Shown: positions 1 to 13,125 of the stretch, in pieces
Layout: each line of letters opens with the position of its first letter
Numbering within the stretch: the stretch's first letter is position 1
DNA from: Anaeromyces robustus
Lineage: Eukaryota; Neocallimastigomycota; Neocallimastigomycetes; Neocallimastigales; Neocallimastigaceae
Assembly (NCBI GenBank): GCA_002104895.1
Contig: MCFG01000168.1
Span: forward strand, 73,820-137,819
Length of the DNA stretch: 64,000 nucleotides
Direction of reading: 5' to 3'
The notes under the pieces: model-generated
Database searches by the model: none
What the model was told of the DNA's origin: nothing
Seen by the model: only the letters and a program-made list of their open reading frames with translations
Translations under genes and position numbers: made by a program

Positions 1-516
1 ATTAATTATAATATTAATAGCATTAAAAATTAAACAATACACAAATACATACGTACACACAATTTACAATAATAATAATAATAATAAACCTTTTTTTTTT
101 AAAAAAAAAAAAAAGAAAGAAAAACTTTTCTTTAATAATTTTGTTTATAAATAATATTTATTATATATAACTTCTTTTTTGGAAAAAAAATATAATGTTG
201 TTATTATTATTGTTATTTTTTCAAATATAATTAATTAAAAAAAAAAGTTTTTTTATACATTAAATTTACTCAACAAAATACTAAAAAATTGATGATAAAA
301 AATTTATAAATAATATAATAAATTGATTAAAAAAAAGAAATAAATATTTTCCAAAAAATATAAAAAAAAGATAAAAATTTCAATAAATAAAAAATGTTTT
401 GAGTTTTTTTTTAAAGTTAAAATGTTTTTTATTTATTTATAATTAATAATGTAAACTAAACTTTAAACAAAAAATAAAAATTAAAATATAATAAATTTTT
501 ATTAATAAATTTTATG

Positions 517-552
<36 letters not shown>

Positions 553-1890
553 GTCAATTATGTTATTTTACATAAATTAATAAATTTTTTTATTATTTTG
601 TAACTGTTTTTTTTTTTTTTTTTTTTTTTTTCTATTTTCTATTTTCTGTTATTTTTTGTTTCTGTTTTTGTTTTTGTTTTTGTTTTTTGTGTTTTTTTTT
701 TTTTTTTTTTAAATGAATAATTTATTATAATTATAATTATTATATAATATTGTAATTAATAATAAGATCATTATATAATATTGAATAATAATAATCATAC
801 TGAATGAATAATAATTATAAATACTTTATATATCTTTAATTTAATTAATTCATTTAATTAATTAAATTGTCTTTTTTGAATTCATATAAAAAAGAAAAAA
901 AAAATAATTAAATTTTTAATTAAAAATTAAAATATTGAATTAAATAGTTTTTTAGTCATAATATATTTATAATATATTTTTTATATTGTTAGAAGCTTGG
1001 CTTCTTTAGCATAAAGTTTTTTATTTAAATAAAAAAACTAAAACTTAAACTTAAACTATAAATAATAATAATAATTAATAATAATTCATATTAATTAAAT
1101 ATGTAAAAAATAAAAATAAAAAAATAAAAAATAAAATTTTCATAATTATTTAATTTAAGCCATTTTTATTAATTTTGTTTTTTATCATCAAATCTTTTTT
1201 TCATCTTTTCATCTTTTCATCTTTAATAAATCTTCAAATAAACTTAATTCATCAAATATTCTTATTCATTCATCAATAAAAAATAAAATCTTTAATTAAA
1301 CACTACATCTATATTTCGAAATTAAAAAAAAAATTTTTACTTTAAAATATTTTGTTTTGTTTTTAATGAAACAAATAGATCAATTATATATATATTTATT
1401 ATTTATAATATTATTTATAATGAATTCCATTTTTTATTTTTATTTATCAAAAAATATAAAGAAAAAATATTCATTAATATAAATTATTTCTTAATATTTT
1501 TTTTATTTTTATTTTTTGATTATGTAATAAATACTCAAAAAAAATCGATAATCAATTTATTTTTTTCATTTTTATCTTTAAAAAAAAAAAAAAAAAAAAA
1601 CATTTTTTTTTTATTTTTTATCAATTCATACCGTTGTACAAAAATTTTTTCGAAATATAGAATATTCCTTTTTAATTTTTGAAATTTTTTGGTTATGCTA
1701 TTGAATTCTACTTTTTTAAATTATTTTTTTCATATGATAATATGATATAATTAAAAAAAATGGTAACAAATTTTTTTAATTTAATTATACAAAAAGTTAA
1801 AAAAAAATAATTTATATTTATATTTATATAATATAAAAATTGAATAGAATAATGATAAAAATGATTCATAGAAAAAAAAAAGATGACTAT

Positions 1891-2034
1891 AATTATACAT
1901 AATTATATATAAAGAATGTGGGTAAAGAGAACTAATATAATTATACATAATTATATATAAAGAATGTGGGTGAAGAGAACTAATATAATTATACATAATT
2001 ATATATAAAGAATGTGGGTGAAGAGAACTAAAAT
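1891..2034. repeat. 48-bp minisatellite, three copies
   Basis: Three near-identical head-to-tail units start at about 1891, 1939 and 1987. Each contains the G-containing core AAAGAATGTGGGTGAAGAGA, with one base changed in the first copy. Forty-eight is a multiple of three, so the minus strand reads as a repeated 16-residue peptide. With no codon bias or flanking coding sequence I treat that as incidental. Confidence 0.85.
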
Positions 2035-2827
2035 AATTTTAAATATTTATTAAAAAAAATATAAGTTATATAATGTAATAATATATTTTAATATTTTAAT
2101 ATTTTAATATTTTTAGTAAGTAATAAAAATAATAAAAAAAAAGAATCTTATATATTTGTACTGTAGTAGTATTAATTTACTTTTTTCTTTTCTTTTTTTT
2201 TTAATTTTAAATTAATTAGTAAAATATAATATTGTTATAATATTGTTATCTCTAGGATGATACCATTCTTTTCCATATATAGTAATAAATGATTATAAAA
2301 CATATAAAAAAAAATAAGCGTATTTTTTTGTAGTTTAAACTTTTATATATATATATACTAATATATAATAATAAATGTGATTATTAGAAATTAAAAATTA
2401 ATGCATGCATTTTTTTAATACAGAGATGCATTTTTTGTTTTTAATATCATAGCTTCTATTATTTAAAATATTTAAAAATAAAGAAAGGTTTGTACTAATA
2501 TTATATTGAAATATACATTGATAAAAAAAATTTTTTTTTCTTTAGTTTAATATTATACTATTTAATGGTTTAATATTAGTTTAAAATACAGTCAATTGTT
2601 AATAAAGTTATCTTTTATATTTTCATAGCCTAGAAGTTTAAAATAATTACTAATTTTATTATTATAATTTACGTATATATTATATATATTATATATTATA
2701 TATAATATAATACCTCCTTAAAAAAAACATGCTGTATTATATAATATTAACTAATTTCTTTTTATAATATATATTTATAATATATTATAAAATATGAAAA
2801 TAACTAAATATAAAATTATATTATTTT

Positions 2828-2870
2828 CATTAATTTATTTATTTATTTATTAATTTATTTATTTATTAAT

Positions 2871-2901
<31 letters not shown>

Positions 2902-3005
2902 TTATATATATATTTAATTAATTAATTAATTATTTATTTATTTATTTATTTATTTATATATTTATTTATTTATTTATTGATTGATTGATTGATTGATTTA
3001 TTGAT

Positions 3006-3048
<43 letters not shown>

Positions 3049-3055
3049 TTACAAT
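2828..3055. repeat. TTTA microsatellite tract
   Basis: More than 200 bases consist of TTTA/ATTT tetranucleotide units, interrupted by short AATT and TTGA variants (for example GATTGATTGATTGATT near 2980). Confidence 0.85.
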
Positions 3056-3343
3056 TACTTTTATATCAATAATATTCTTTTTATTGATATGGTATTGATA
3101 TAATAAATATAAATAAATATATCTTTTATATTAATTATTATATAATTGTTTTATTAGTTAATGGTTTTTTTTTTTTTTTTATTAAATTATTTAATTTTTT
3201 TTTTATTTCTTATTTTTTTATTACAATGGTTTAATTAAAAGGTAAAGAAAAGTTACACAATTAAAATCTTTATATCTTGGATTAATCGTTCAAGTTACAC
3301 CACCAAAAATTTTATCCATTTTTAATTATAAAAAGTTTATTAT

Positions 3344-3381
<38 letters not shown>

Positions 3382-3673
3382 CTATTTATTTTTTATTTTT
3401 ATTTTTATTTTTTTTTTTTTTTTATTTTTTATTTTTTTTATTTCATTTTACATTAAATTATTTTAATTTAATTTATTTTATTTTTTTTTATTTATTTATT
3501 TTTTTTTTTTTTTTTTTAATTTTTAAATATTTAATTTATTCTGGTTTTTTTTTTTTTTTTTTTTTATCATTTTAATTTATATATTTTATATATATAGAAA
3601 GAGATAGAGAAATCATAATTTTCTCTTACTATTTTTTTTTTTTTTTTTAATTTAAAAAAAAAATAATAATAAT

Positions 3674-3759
3674 AATAACATTTAATTTTATTATTAATTA
3701 AATGTTATTCTATTTTTTTAAAAAAAAAAAAAAAACAATAACTTATTTAAAAAGTTATT
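3674..3759. repeat. Two adjacent hairpins downstream of a subtilase gene
   Basis: Perfect 14-bp arms at 3674-3687 and 3696-3709 flank an 8-base loop. A second hairpin has 8-bp arms at 3737-3744 and 3752-3759. A third, imperfect pair uses TAGTAGTCATTA near 3915 and TAACGACTACTTA near 3978. They sit 330-420 bases beyond the stop codon of the minus-strand subtilase and could fall in its 3' UTR or terminator region; that role is inference. Confidence 0.5.
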
Positions 3760-4092
3760 ACAATTTATTTATAAATAATAAAAAAAAAATTTTTTTTTGT
3801 TTTTTCATTTTAAAAAATAACTTTAATATTTTTTTATAGTTATTATACAGTTGAAAAAAGATAAAAAAAAAGATAAAAAAAAAGAAAAAAAAGATATCAA
3901 AAAACAACTTAATTAGTAGTCATTATTAATGGTTTAAATAAGTTTTTTTTTATAATTACAAAAAAATAATAAAAAATAACGACTACTTAGTTTTAAATAA
4001 TATTATTAGTACTATATATATATATATATTTTATTTTTTTTTTTTTTTTTTATTTTGTTTTTTTTTTATAACAGGGATGGTAATAAATATTT

Positions 4093-7000
4093 TCAATAAT
4101 AACTATCCGTGGGTGTAGGTTCAATGGTACTAGTAATAGTTTCTATATTTATGGAAGTAAAATCATCAAATATATTTTCTTTTTCTTTTTCTTTTTCTAT
4201 TTCTATTGTTTCCAAGTATTCTTGAACACCATCCTCAATAATTTTTGGACAATTTTCATTATAATAATTCCATTGTTCATCAAATTTACTAATGATACCA
4301 TAGGTTTGATATCTTTCTGCTATAAGACATTCTGGAATATTCTTATATGGATTTTCATAAAAGTTTTGACAATATTCTTCATTAAATAATAAACAATGAT
4401 AATATTTATCATCCGGGGTATCCTCTTCTCCAAATATACAAATATCATAATCATTAGTAAGTATATTATTGGTACATTTTTCAATCACTTCTTCCTTAGT
4501 GAAATTACATAAATAATTATTAAGAAGGTATCTTTCTTTATTTTTATTTATTAAAGATTCAATTTTATCATTATTATGATTACCATTATTATTATCATTA
4601 CCATTATTATTATCATTATTATTATAATATTTGGCTAATTCACAAATACCTATACTTTCAGAGGATAAAGAATAATTTTCTTGACATTGATCAGATTTAA
4701 ATCTTTCACAACGTTGAGAAATTTCTTCTTCTGTCATTTCTGGATGATAATCAAAAAGACAAGAATTATCATTAATTTGTAATTCCATTTCACAATCGGA
4801 ATTAATTTTTTCTTTCATTTCATCATTAATATTATTAGTTTCACAAATATTTTGATAGTGAAGAATGGTTTCTTCCATATTATTTAATACTTCAAATTTG
4901 TTGTCCGATTCCATAGACATAGCATAGGATTGACAAAGTGGAATATAATGATTTTCATCCTTATAAAAAGTTTGACATTTTTCAGATTTAAAACGTGAAC
5001 AATTATCTATAAATTCTTCATTCGAAGTAGAATTAGTAAAAGTAAGGAAACATTCCTCATATTCTTTCATTCTTTCAGAACATAATGGTTTTTGATTTTC
5101 ATAAATTTTTTCACAAAAATTAACAAAAACTTTTTCATTCACTTCACTAACAAAACGTTCTCTAGAATAAACATCTAAATATCCCATATTTCTTGCAAGA
5201 GAACAAGAAGGATAAGTCAACATAATTTCTTCTGCTCTGGCACGATAATCCATACAATAATCTGTTTTAAAATCAATACAAAGTTTTAATAAATTTCTTA
5301 TCATATCTTCACCTAAAGAATTGATATCTAATACTTTTTCTTCATTTTCATTTTCATTTTCATTTTCATTTTCATTTTCATCATCATCATCATCACCATA
5401 ATAATAATAATAATCATCCTCATTTTCTCCTTCTAATTCACTAATAAGATCACGTATATCATCATCAATTAAACATTTTCTATAACTGGATACTTCTTCT
5501 GCACATTTATCAAGATATTTTGAACGAATATTTCTAAAACAAATATCTGAATATTTAGTATATTTTTGTAAATCCATAGTATTAATAAATCCAAAATCTT
5601 TAAATTGTTTAGCGATACCACACATACTAGGAGTATCAAAAAAATATAATTTATGATAATTGATACGTTCGAAAAAATTATAACATTCATGTTCTCTAAA
5701 TTTTAAACAATAATAAAAATCGGATTCATTTAATTCATCCGATAATTCATAGAGACATCTTTCATGATTTTTTATATCTGCTTCACATTCAGTAATGGCA
5801 GCTTCCTTAGTAATACAAAAACCATAATCACTTTGACAACCATTTTCAATTAAACATTTTTCACCTGGATTATTTAATAAGGAAATACATTTACCTTCTT
5901 TACTACAACATCCATCAGAACATTTAGAATGATTTACGGATCCCACTCCACATTCCATAAGACCATTATCGGAAGGGGAATAAATTTCACTTTTACCATT
6001 ATTAACAAATCGATTTGGAGTATCACTAGAACCTAAATCTTCAATAGTCCCTTTATTGGAAAGACCAATTAAAGTTTTTCTCATAGATTCATTATCAAAT
6101 TCATATTCTGGATTTTCAGCCATAATAGAAGCAGCAACACCTGCTACTAATGGGGTTGAAAAGGAAGTTCCTTCAGCATCAACACCAAGATTTCTACTAG
6201 GATAGGATAAAGCAGCCGCAGTGACATATCCTGGGGCAAATATATCAACACAATCACCAAAATTTGAATAATATTCTTTTCCATAACCTTCCGATTTAGA
6301 ATATGCGAAAGCAGCACCCACCGCAATGGCTTTACGATATCCAGTAAAAGCATAAAAATCTTTACTTTCAGGTGGAGCACAACAATTTTCATTTTCATTA
6401 CCAGCGGATACAAAAATAATAAATCCTTTATTAATTAATTCGGAAAGTTTATCATCATCAGATTTACGATAAAATGATTTAGTACCAAAAGATATATTAA
6501 TAATAGTTTTATGAGGTTTTGCATTTAATAAAATGAAATCAAAAGCTCTTAAAGTACCAATAATAGATAAATCAGAAGCAATGGAATGAATATTTGCTTT
6601 TTTAGCAACTCCATAAATTTGTCCAGCAGCTACTGAAGCTACTCGAATACCATGATAAGGATTGATATAAGAACTATCCGTTTCAGGAAAATCTCCATAA
6701 CATATATCTTTTTCATATTCATTGGTTAATCTTAATTCATCATTACTTACAACAGCATCACAAGTTACCGTACGTTCATCTTCAGTTCCTTCATAAGTAT
6801 CAAAATCTTCATGATTGGTAATTAAACCAGTATCAATAATATAAATATCAATACCTTTTCCTGCACTTACTGGATAACGGAATATACGATCATAATCTTT
6901 TTCGGTATCATCGGCATGAGAAAGTACAGTTAATTGATTTGGATAAAAATTAATATATTGTGTAGCAATATCAGTTTCATTATTTTTCTTTTTAACAATT

Positions 7001-7587
7001 TCATAATCAAAATCTTCTTTTGGAACACTATCATGTAATTGATAGGTGACTGATTTTTCACAATATATAACATTTGGTAAATGACGAACAATTTCAGCGG
7101 TTTCCTCTGAAAGATATACATTAATAGCATAATAATTTTTAATTGGACAAATATGATTCACTAATTTAGATTTAATTGGAATATATTCAATATCTGAATC
7201 GGTTGAATTAAAATAATTAGAATTAGACTGTTCAATAGAACGTTTTAAATGATTATTTTTACGAGGATTTATGAATAAGTATTGAGTACGTTTATCACCA
7301 CGTTTTCTTAAAGGATTTGTTTCTAATTCTTCTAATTTTTGATCTTGTTTTCCATTATCTAAGGTATATGATTCTTTATTATCTTCAATAATATCATAAA
7401 TATCATTCATTCTATCATTAACCAATTTTTCAATTTGTAACTGAACTTCTTGACTTTCATCATCAAAAGTTTTATCAGATTCTTTTCTTAAAATTGAAAC
7501 AATATAATGAGCATTTTCAGAATATACTACATCAATAAAATAGTTAAATAATATAACTATTGTTAATAAGAAGCAATAATTATTCAT
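4093..7587 (-). CDS. Giant secreted S8 subtilase with hevein-like domain and Cys-rich modules (paralogue A)
   Basis: This is a 1164-residue secreted serine peptidase, predicted to cut proteins outside the cell. An N-terminal signal peptide (about 1-24) is followed by an I9-like propeptide (about 27-185) with dibasic sites near residues 105 and 116. The S8 domain (about 235-530) carries Asp252 in IDTG, His312 in YHG, oxyanion Asn397 in SAGNE and Ser475 in GTSFSTP, so the catalytic set is complete. Next is a hevein-like Cys cluster (C546 to C591, with CCSKEGKC and GCQSDYGFC), then five Cys-rich modules of about 90-110 residues. An acidic Asp/Glu/Asn run interrupts the second module. The Thr-rich tail is short. 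Start chosen at the ATG that opens the signal peptide. No intron is needed. It is about three times longer than proteinase K-type subtilases, and the N-terminus is almost identical to paralogue B. Confidence 0.93.
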   Translation of the reverse strand: MNNYCFLLTIVILFNYFIDVVYSENAHYIVSILRKESDKTFDDESQEVQLQIEKLVNDRMNDIYDIIEDNKESYTLDNGKQDQKLEELETNPLRKRGDKRTQYLFINPRKNNHLKRSIEQSNSNYFNSTDSDIEYIPIKSKLVNHICPIKNYYAINVYLSEETAEIVRHLPNVIYCEKSVTYQLHDSVPKEDFDYEIVKKKNNETDIATQYINFYPNQLTVLSHADDTEKDYDRIFRYPVSAGKGIDIYIIDTGLITNHEDFDTYEGTEDERTVTCDAVVSNDELRLTNEYEKDICYGDFPETDSSYINPYHGIRVASVAAGQIYGVAKKANIHSIASDLSIIGTLRAFDFILLNAKPHKTIINISFGTKSFYRKSDDDKLSELINKGFIIFVSAGNENENCCAPPESKDFYAFTGYRKAIAVGAAFAYSKSEGYGKEYYSNFGDCVDIFAPGYVTAAALSYPSRNLGVDAEGTSFSTPLVAGVAASIMAENPEYEFDNESMRKTLIGLSNKGTIEDLGSSDTPNRFVNNGKSEIYSPSDNGLMECGVGSVNHSKCSDGCCSKEGKCISLLNNPGEKCLIENGCQSDYGFCITKEAAITECEADIKNHERCLYELSDELNESDFYYCLKFREHECYNFFERINYHKLYFFDTPSMCGIAKQFKDFGFINTMDLQKYTKYSDICFRNIRSKYLDKCAEEVSSYRKCLIDDDIRDLISELEGENEDDYYYYYGDDDDDENENENENENENEEKVLDINSLGEDMIRNLLKLCIDFKTDYCMDYRARAEEIMLTYPSCSLARNMGYLDVYSRERFVSEVNEKVFVNFCEKIYENQKPLCSERMKEYEECFLTFTNSTSNEEFIDNCSRFKSEKCQTFYKDENHYIPLCQSYAMSMESDNKFEVLNNMEETILHYQNICETNNINDEMKEKINSDCEMELQINDNSCLFDYHPEMTEEEISQRCERFKSDQCQENYSLSSESIGICELAKYYNNNDNNNGNDNNNGNHNNDKIESLINKNKERYLLNNYLCNFTKEEVIEKCTNNILTNDYDICIFGEEDTPDDKYYHCLLFNEEYCQNFYENPYKNIPECLIAERYQTYGIISKFDEQWNYYNENCPKIIEDGVQEYLETIEIEKEKEKENIFDDFTSINIETITSTIEPTPTDSYY

Positions 7588-10500
7588 TTTTGTTATAAAT
7601 ATACATAAAAAAAAAATAATTAAATATTTATATTTATATTATATTATTATATTAATGTATTTAATATATAACAATAATTATTGTTTTTTTTTTTTTTCTT
7701 TAATCTATTAATATTAATATATTATTTATTGGATATTTAAGTTATTTATTGATTGATATTTAAGTTAGTTAATTATTTAATTATTTATTTAATTAATTAT
7801 TTATTTATTTATTTCCTTTTTTATAAATTTCTTTTTTTTTTTTTTTATTATTTATTAAAATAAATAAAATAAATAAAATCAATTTATTTACTTATTTATT
7901 ATTTTCTTTTTTTTTTTTTTTTTTTTTTTTTATTATTTGATCAAAAAAATATTTATGAGATTTTTGTTTATTTAAATATATTTTATTATAATTTCTTTTT
8001 AAGATTTTTCTATATACATGTACTTTTTTAATATTTTTAATTATTATTAAAAATTTATCAAATATTGAAAAAAAAATTTTTTTATGGAAATCAATAATAA
8101 AAATTTAATATAACAAAGATTTTAATTGGATGATAGCACATATAATTAATTACATCATAAAATGGATGATGTACAAAACTTTAATCCTTATGAAAAATCT
8201 TTTTAAAAAAGATTTTGATTTTTTTTTTTAGTTAAATTAATTATATAACAAAAAGCCCTTTTTTTTAAAAAAAAAATAATAATAATAATAATAATTAATA
8301 AATAATTTAATAATTAATAATTTAATAATAATAAATAATAATAATAATTTTTTTTTTAATTTATGCTTTACTATTATAAACCTTCATATTAATAAATATT
8401 AATAAATATTATTAAATATATTAAAATTAATAAAGACATTTTTGAGGAGATTTAATATATACATTTTTAGTATAAAATTTTTGTTTGTTAAATTTTTTGT
8501 TATTTTTTGTTAAAATTAAAATTAAAATAAAGATTAAAATTTAAATTAAAACAAGAAAAAAACTAACAAGAAATATAAAAATAATTTTGTATCAAAAAAA
8601 TTTATATAAAAAAAAAAAAAACATTTTTATTATTATTTATTTATTTATTTATTATTATTTATTTATTTATTTATTTATTGTTTATTGTTTATTAAATTTA
8701 TTATTTAAATTTAATTTTAATTTTAATTTTTTCTTTGAATATTATTGTTAAAAATGTTTATAATTCATAGGCATTGTTTATAACAGAAAACTTCCACTTT
8801 TTCATAATTATAAACTTTCTTATATCAAAAAAAAAAAATTCATTTATTAAATGAAATTTTTATTAACAATTTTAGAAACATTTTTAAATAATTTAATAAT
8901 AATAAATTTATAATAACTTTGAACATAAAATAAAATAAATACAAAATAAATAAATAAATATATAAATAATTCATTAATTCATTAAGTAATTAGATAATGT
9001 CTTAATTAAATCATTTTTAGTAATTTAAATAATAAATTTTCTTATTTTTGTTTATATTTTTATATAATTCATTATATATTTTATTTTACTTCACTTAATT
9101 ATTTTGTTTATTTTTAATTTTTAATGATTAATAAACTAATTTTTTTAATAATCAGTCCTAATCTTTTCATATTCAGCTTTTCTTACTATTATGAATAATT
9201 ATTAATAAAATAGAATAATACAAAATAAAAAAAAAAACATGGAACAAACTTACTTATAAAATAAAAAAAAGCCAATTTTTTTTATTGTTGCTTTTTTTTT
9301 ATTGTTTTTTTATATTGTTTTTTTTTTTTTTTTTTTTGAATTTAATATATAAATGCTTTTTGATTATATTTTTCTTTATTTTTATTAATATTTTTGTTTG
9401 ATTTTTTATAACTAAATAATTTATAATTTATAATATTTAATATTTAATATTTAATTTTATGGCTAAATTAATATGTACTTGACAATAAAACAGAATTAAT
9501 TATTTATTATTTATTTATATTAAATAATTAATAATTAATAATTAATATAAATAATTATAAGTATTATTATTTTTATTATCATTTTGTTATTATTTATTAT
9601 TTATTAATTAATAATTATTAATTATAAGTATTATTATTTATTTTTTGTTACCATTTATTATTTATTATTTACTATAATTTTGTTATTATTTATTTATTTA
9701 TTTATTTATTATTTATTATTATTTATTGATTTATTTATTTATTATAATCTTTAATAAAAACATTTATTATTATCATAATGTATTTGACCCACACTATTAA
9801 TATTAATAATATTAATATTAGATTTAATAATTAATTGTGTTTTTTTTTTCTGTTTAATTTCTCTCCACACTTTTTCTGTTTAATTTACTCTCCACACATT
9901 TTCATTTACCTTCTAATACGTAATCATAAACTAAGCATAATAATGATTAATAATAATAATAATAGAATAAGAATATTTTTTACATTTAAACTATAATTAA
10001 CTATTTATTAATTTTTATCTAAAATAAATAAAATAATAAAAAAAAATTGATAACCAAAATTTAAAATTTAATATAATAATTATTCCTTATATCTTGTATT
10101 TTTGTTAAGTAAAAAAAGTCTAATTTTTAATGTAAGATCTACATTAATTTATTCAGCTAATCAAAATCATTTTAATTTAATCATGATTTATTTTAATTTT
10201 TTTTATTTTAATTTTATTTTTTATTTATTATTTATTTTATTTATTTTATTATTTATTTTGAAATTAAAATTTTATAATTTTTTTTGTTCTTATCATTTAA
10301 ACATTTAATCTTAAACACTTTGTGTTGGATTTTCAATATGTAGCGATATACTATAAAATGAAAATTTTTTTTTGAAGCAAGCGTATATTCCATTTTTACG
10401 TCATTTAATTTTAATTTTTAATAATAATAATAATAAATTTTTTTTTATAATAAAATTTTTATCTTTTTTTTTAAAAAATTATTAATATTATTTATATATA

Positions 10501-12183
10501 TTTATATATATTATTATATATATTATTATATATATTTATATATATATTTTTAATTAAATAATATATTAAATTTCATTATTTATTATTTATTTTATTTTAT
10601 TTTATTTTATTTTATTTTTTTAATTTTTAACTATTATATTTAATTTAATTATATTTGACATTCTTAATATACTGGGGTTTATATTATTTTATATTGAAAT
10701 ATATATTATAATATAATATTTATTATATTTATTAATATTATTTTAAATAAATCTTTTTATTTATTATATTTATTATCATAATTTATTTACAATTATTATT
10801 GTACATTATTGTACAATTATTGTACCATTAATACATTAATAATAAAAGCTTTCTTAATATAATTATTAAATTTTAATTAAAAAAAATGTCAAAAAGATAA
10901 ATAAAAACTTTATTATCAATACAGAAAAATTTTTTTATTTATCAATACAAATATCTTTTATGTTTTTTTTTTTTCCTTTTTATAACAAGAAATTATTTTA
11001 TTTTATTTAACAAATAACAATTATATTGTTAGAAATATAGTAAACAAGAAATAAACAAACAAATAAATAAACAAATAATAAATAAATAAAAAAGTGAATA
11101 AGTAAATAAACAAGGTTAATTTTCTTTAGTTGTTATATATACATAAAATTATCATTAAATTTTCATTATAAAATATTTATATACATTTTTTACTTTCAAT
11201 AATTATTGTTTTTCTATTTTCTATTTTCTATTTTCTATTTTCTTTTTTCTATTTTCTATTTTGATAATTATTTCTCTTTTATTATTAGTTATCAATTATT
11301 ACTTATTTTTTGAAAAATACTAATTAAAATAACATCATTTTATGATTAGTATATTAAAATGTTATTCTGTTAAAAGCGTTGTTTATTACTTTTATTTAAA
11401 AACCTTAATTTTTATTAAGAATTCTATTATATATTTTAAAACTTTACTGAATTTAAAAAGATATTAAAAACACTTTTATGAAATATTATTGATAGAAAAA
11501 ATGAAATAAATAAATTAAGATAAAAAAAATAATTTAATAAAATTAATAAAATAAAATTGATACTGAATAAAAAAATTCAATTAAATCATTGATACTGGGT
11601 TGTTATTTTTAATTAAAAAAAAAAAGAATTTACTAAATAATAAATAAATAATAAATAATAAATAAATAAATAATAAATGAATAATAAAAACTAAAAAAAA
11701 AAAAAAAGAGGAGTGATAAAAAAGGAAAAAAAATTTATATTTATATTATTATCAATAATAACTTTTAATTACACGAAAAATAATTTATATTTTATTACAT
11801 GTATAAATTAATAAACGAATAGATGAATTAATAATTAAATAAATAATATACAAATAAATAAATGAATAAATAAATAAATAATAAAAATTTTTATTTTTTG
11901 ATAATCCGTTTTTTTTAAAAAAGTATTTTAATTATCCACTATAAAAATTCTTTTTTCCATATATTATTTTTTATCTTTTAAAAAAAAATTTTTTTTTGAA
12001 ACTTTATTTATTAATGATTTTTCTTTAATAAAAATTATTAATATTTATTATAATATATTAGTTTATATTTTGTAATATATTAAATAAATTGTTACTTATC
12101 ATTTTTATTATATATTTTAAATTTATCTCTTTTTTAAATTTTATCAATTATTTACACTATTATTAATTAAAATTTTAATATCA

Positions 12184-12230
<47 letters not shown>

Positions 12231-13125
12231 ATTAATAAATAAATAAATAAATAGATAGATAAATATTAACCAAATAAATAATAAATAAATAAAAATATTA
12301 AATAAATAGATAATAAATAATAACTATTTAATATTAAAAATTTTTATTACTTTATATATAAATAATTATATTGTTTTACAATATTAATATATATAAAAGT
12401 ATAAATCAATATATATAATAAATAATATTAATATATTAATATATATAAATAAAAAATGGTTTTTTAAATATTATAAACAAATAAAATAAATAAGGAATAA
12501 AATAATAATAAAAGTTTTTTTTGATCTAAATTTAATTATAAATTATAATATTTTATTTTAATTTACTATCAATAATCATTTTATAAACTATGATTTAATA
12601 TATAACATGATAATATATAACATTATATTTTAATATATTATAGAAAAGTCTGGTTTAATACATATTTCAATATTACTTTCATAATCATTAATCTTGTATT
12701 AATTCTATAAATTGTGAATAATCAAAAAAAAAGTTAAAAAAAAAAGATTAAACTTAAAAATTTTAGTACTCTAATCAATGTTTATATATTTTTATAATTA
12801 GCTATAATAGAAAAAAAAAGTATATATATACAAGAGATTTTTCTTTCTTTTTTTTTTTTAACTTCATTAATTTCTTATAATTACATAGTTTAATTATATA
12901 ATAAAAACTATTAATATTTATCAAAAACAAAAATTTTGAATCAAATATTAAATATATAGATTAATAATCTTAATAAAACATAAAAAAGAATAATAAATAA
13001 ATCAATAAAATAATAATAATATAAATAAATAAATATAAAAAAAATATTTAAATAAAAATAAAATCAGTTTTTTTTTTTTAATTTTTAATACACTACAATA
13101 CAATAAAATATAATTAAAATCAAAA
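7588..13125. other. AT-rich intergenic region, no gene seen
   Basis: This holds the 5' flank of subtilase A and the 5' flank of the asnA gene. It contains poly(A)/poly(T) runs, TTTA and AAAT microsatellites (for example 12190-12250) and pentanucleotide TTTTA/TTTTC runs (10580-10620, 11215-11265). A 68-codon frame near 10102 starts at TTG and is Phe/Leu/Tyr-only, so I do not call it. A short C-containing direct repeat at 9851-9897 is listed separately. Confidence 0.65.
9851..9897. repeat. Short direct repeat, two copies
   Basis: TGTTTAATTTCTCTCCACAC at 9851-9870 is repeated with one inserted base at 9877-9897. It is one of the few C-rich patches in this intergenic region. Confidence 0.7.

Larger units (their letters stand above)
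1..4092. other. AT-rich intergenic region, no gene seen
   Basis: This stretch is almost entirely A and T, with long poly(T) runs (about 519-545, 607-630 and 3350-3380), an AATT/TTTA microsatellite and scattered (AAT)n. I see no open frame with normal codon composition on either strand; the only longer frame is made by a 48-bp tandem repeat. The last 450 bases lie just 3' of the first subtilase and hold several small hairpins, listed separately. Confidence 0.7.

Noticed and set aside
10102-10308. 68-codon plus-strand frame
   Set aside because: Starts at TTG and is composed almost only of Phe, Leu, Ile, Tyr and Asn; expected by chance in this composition.
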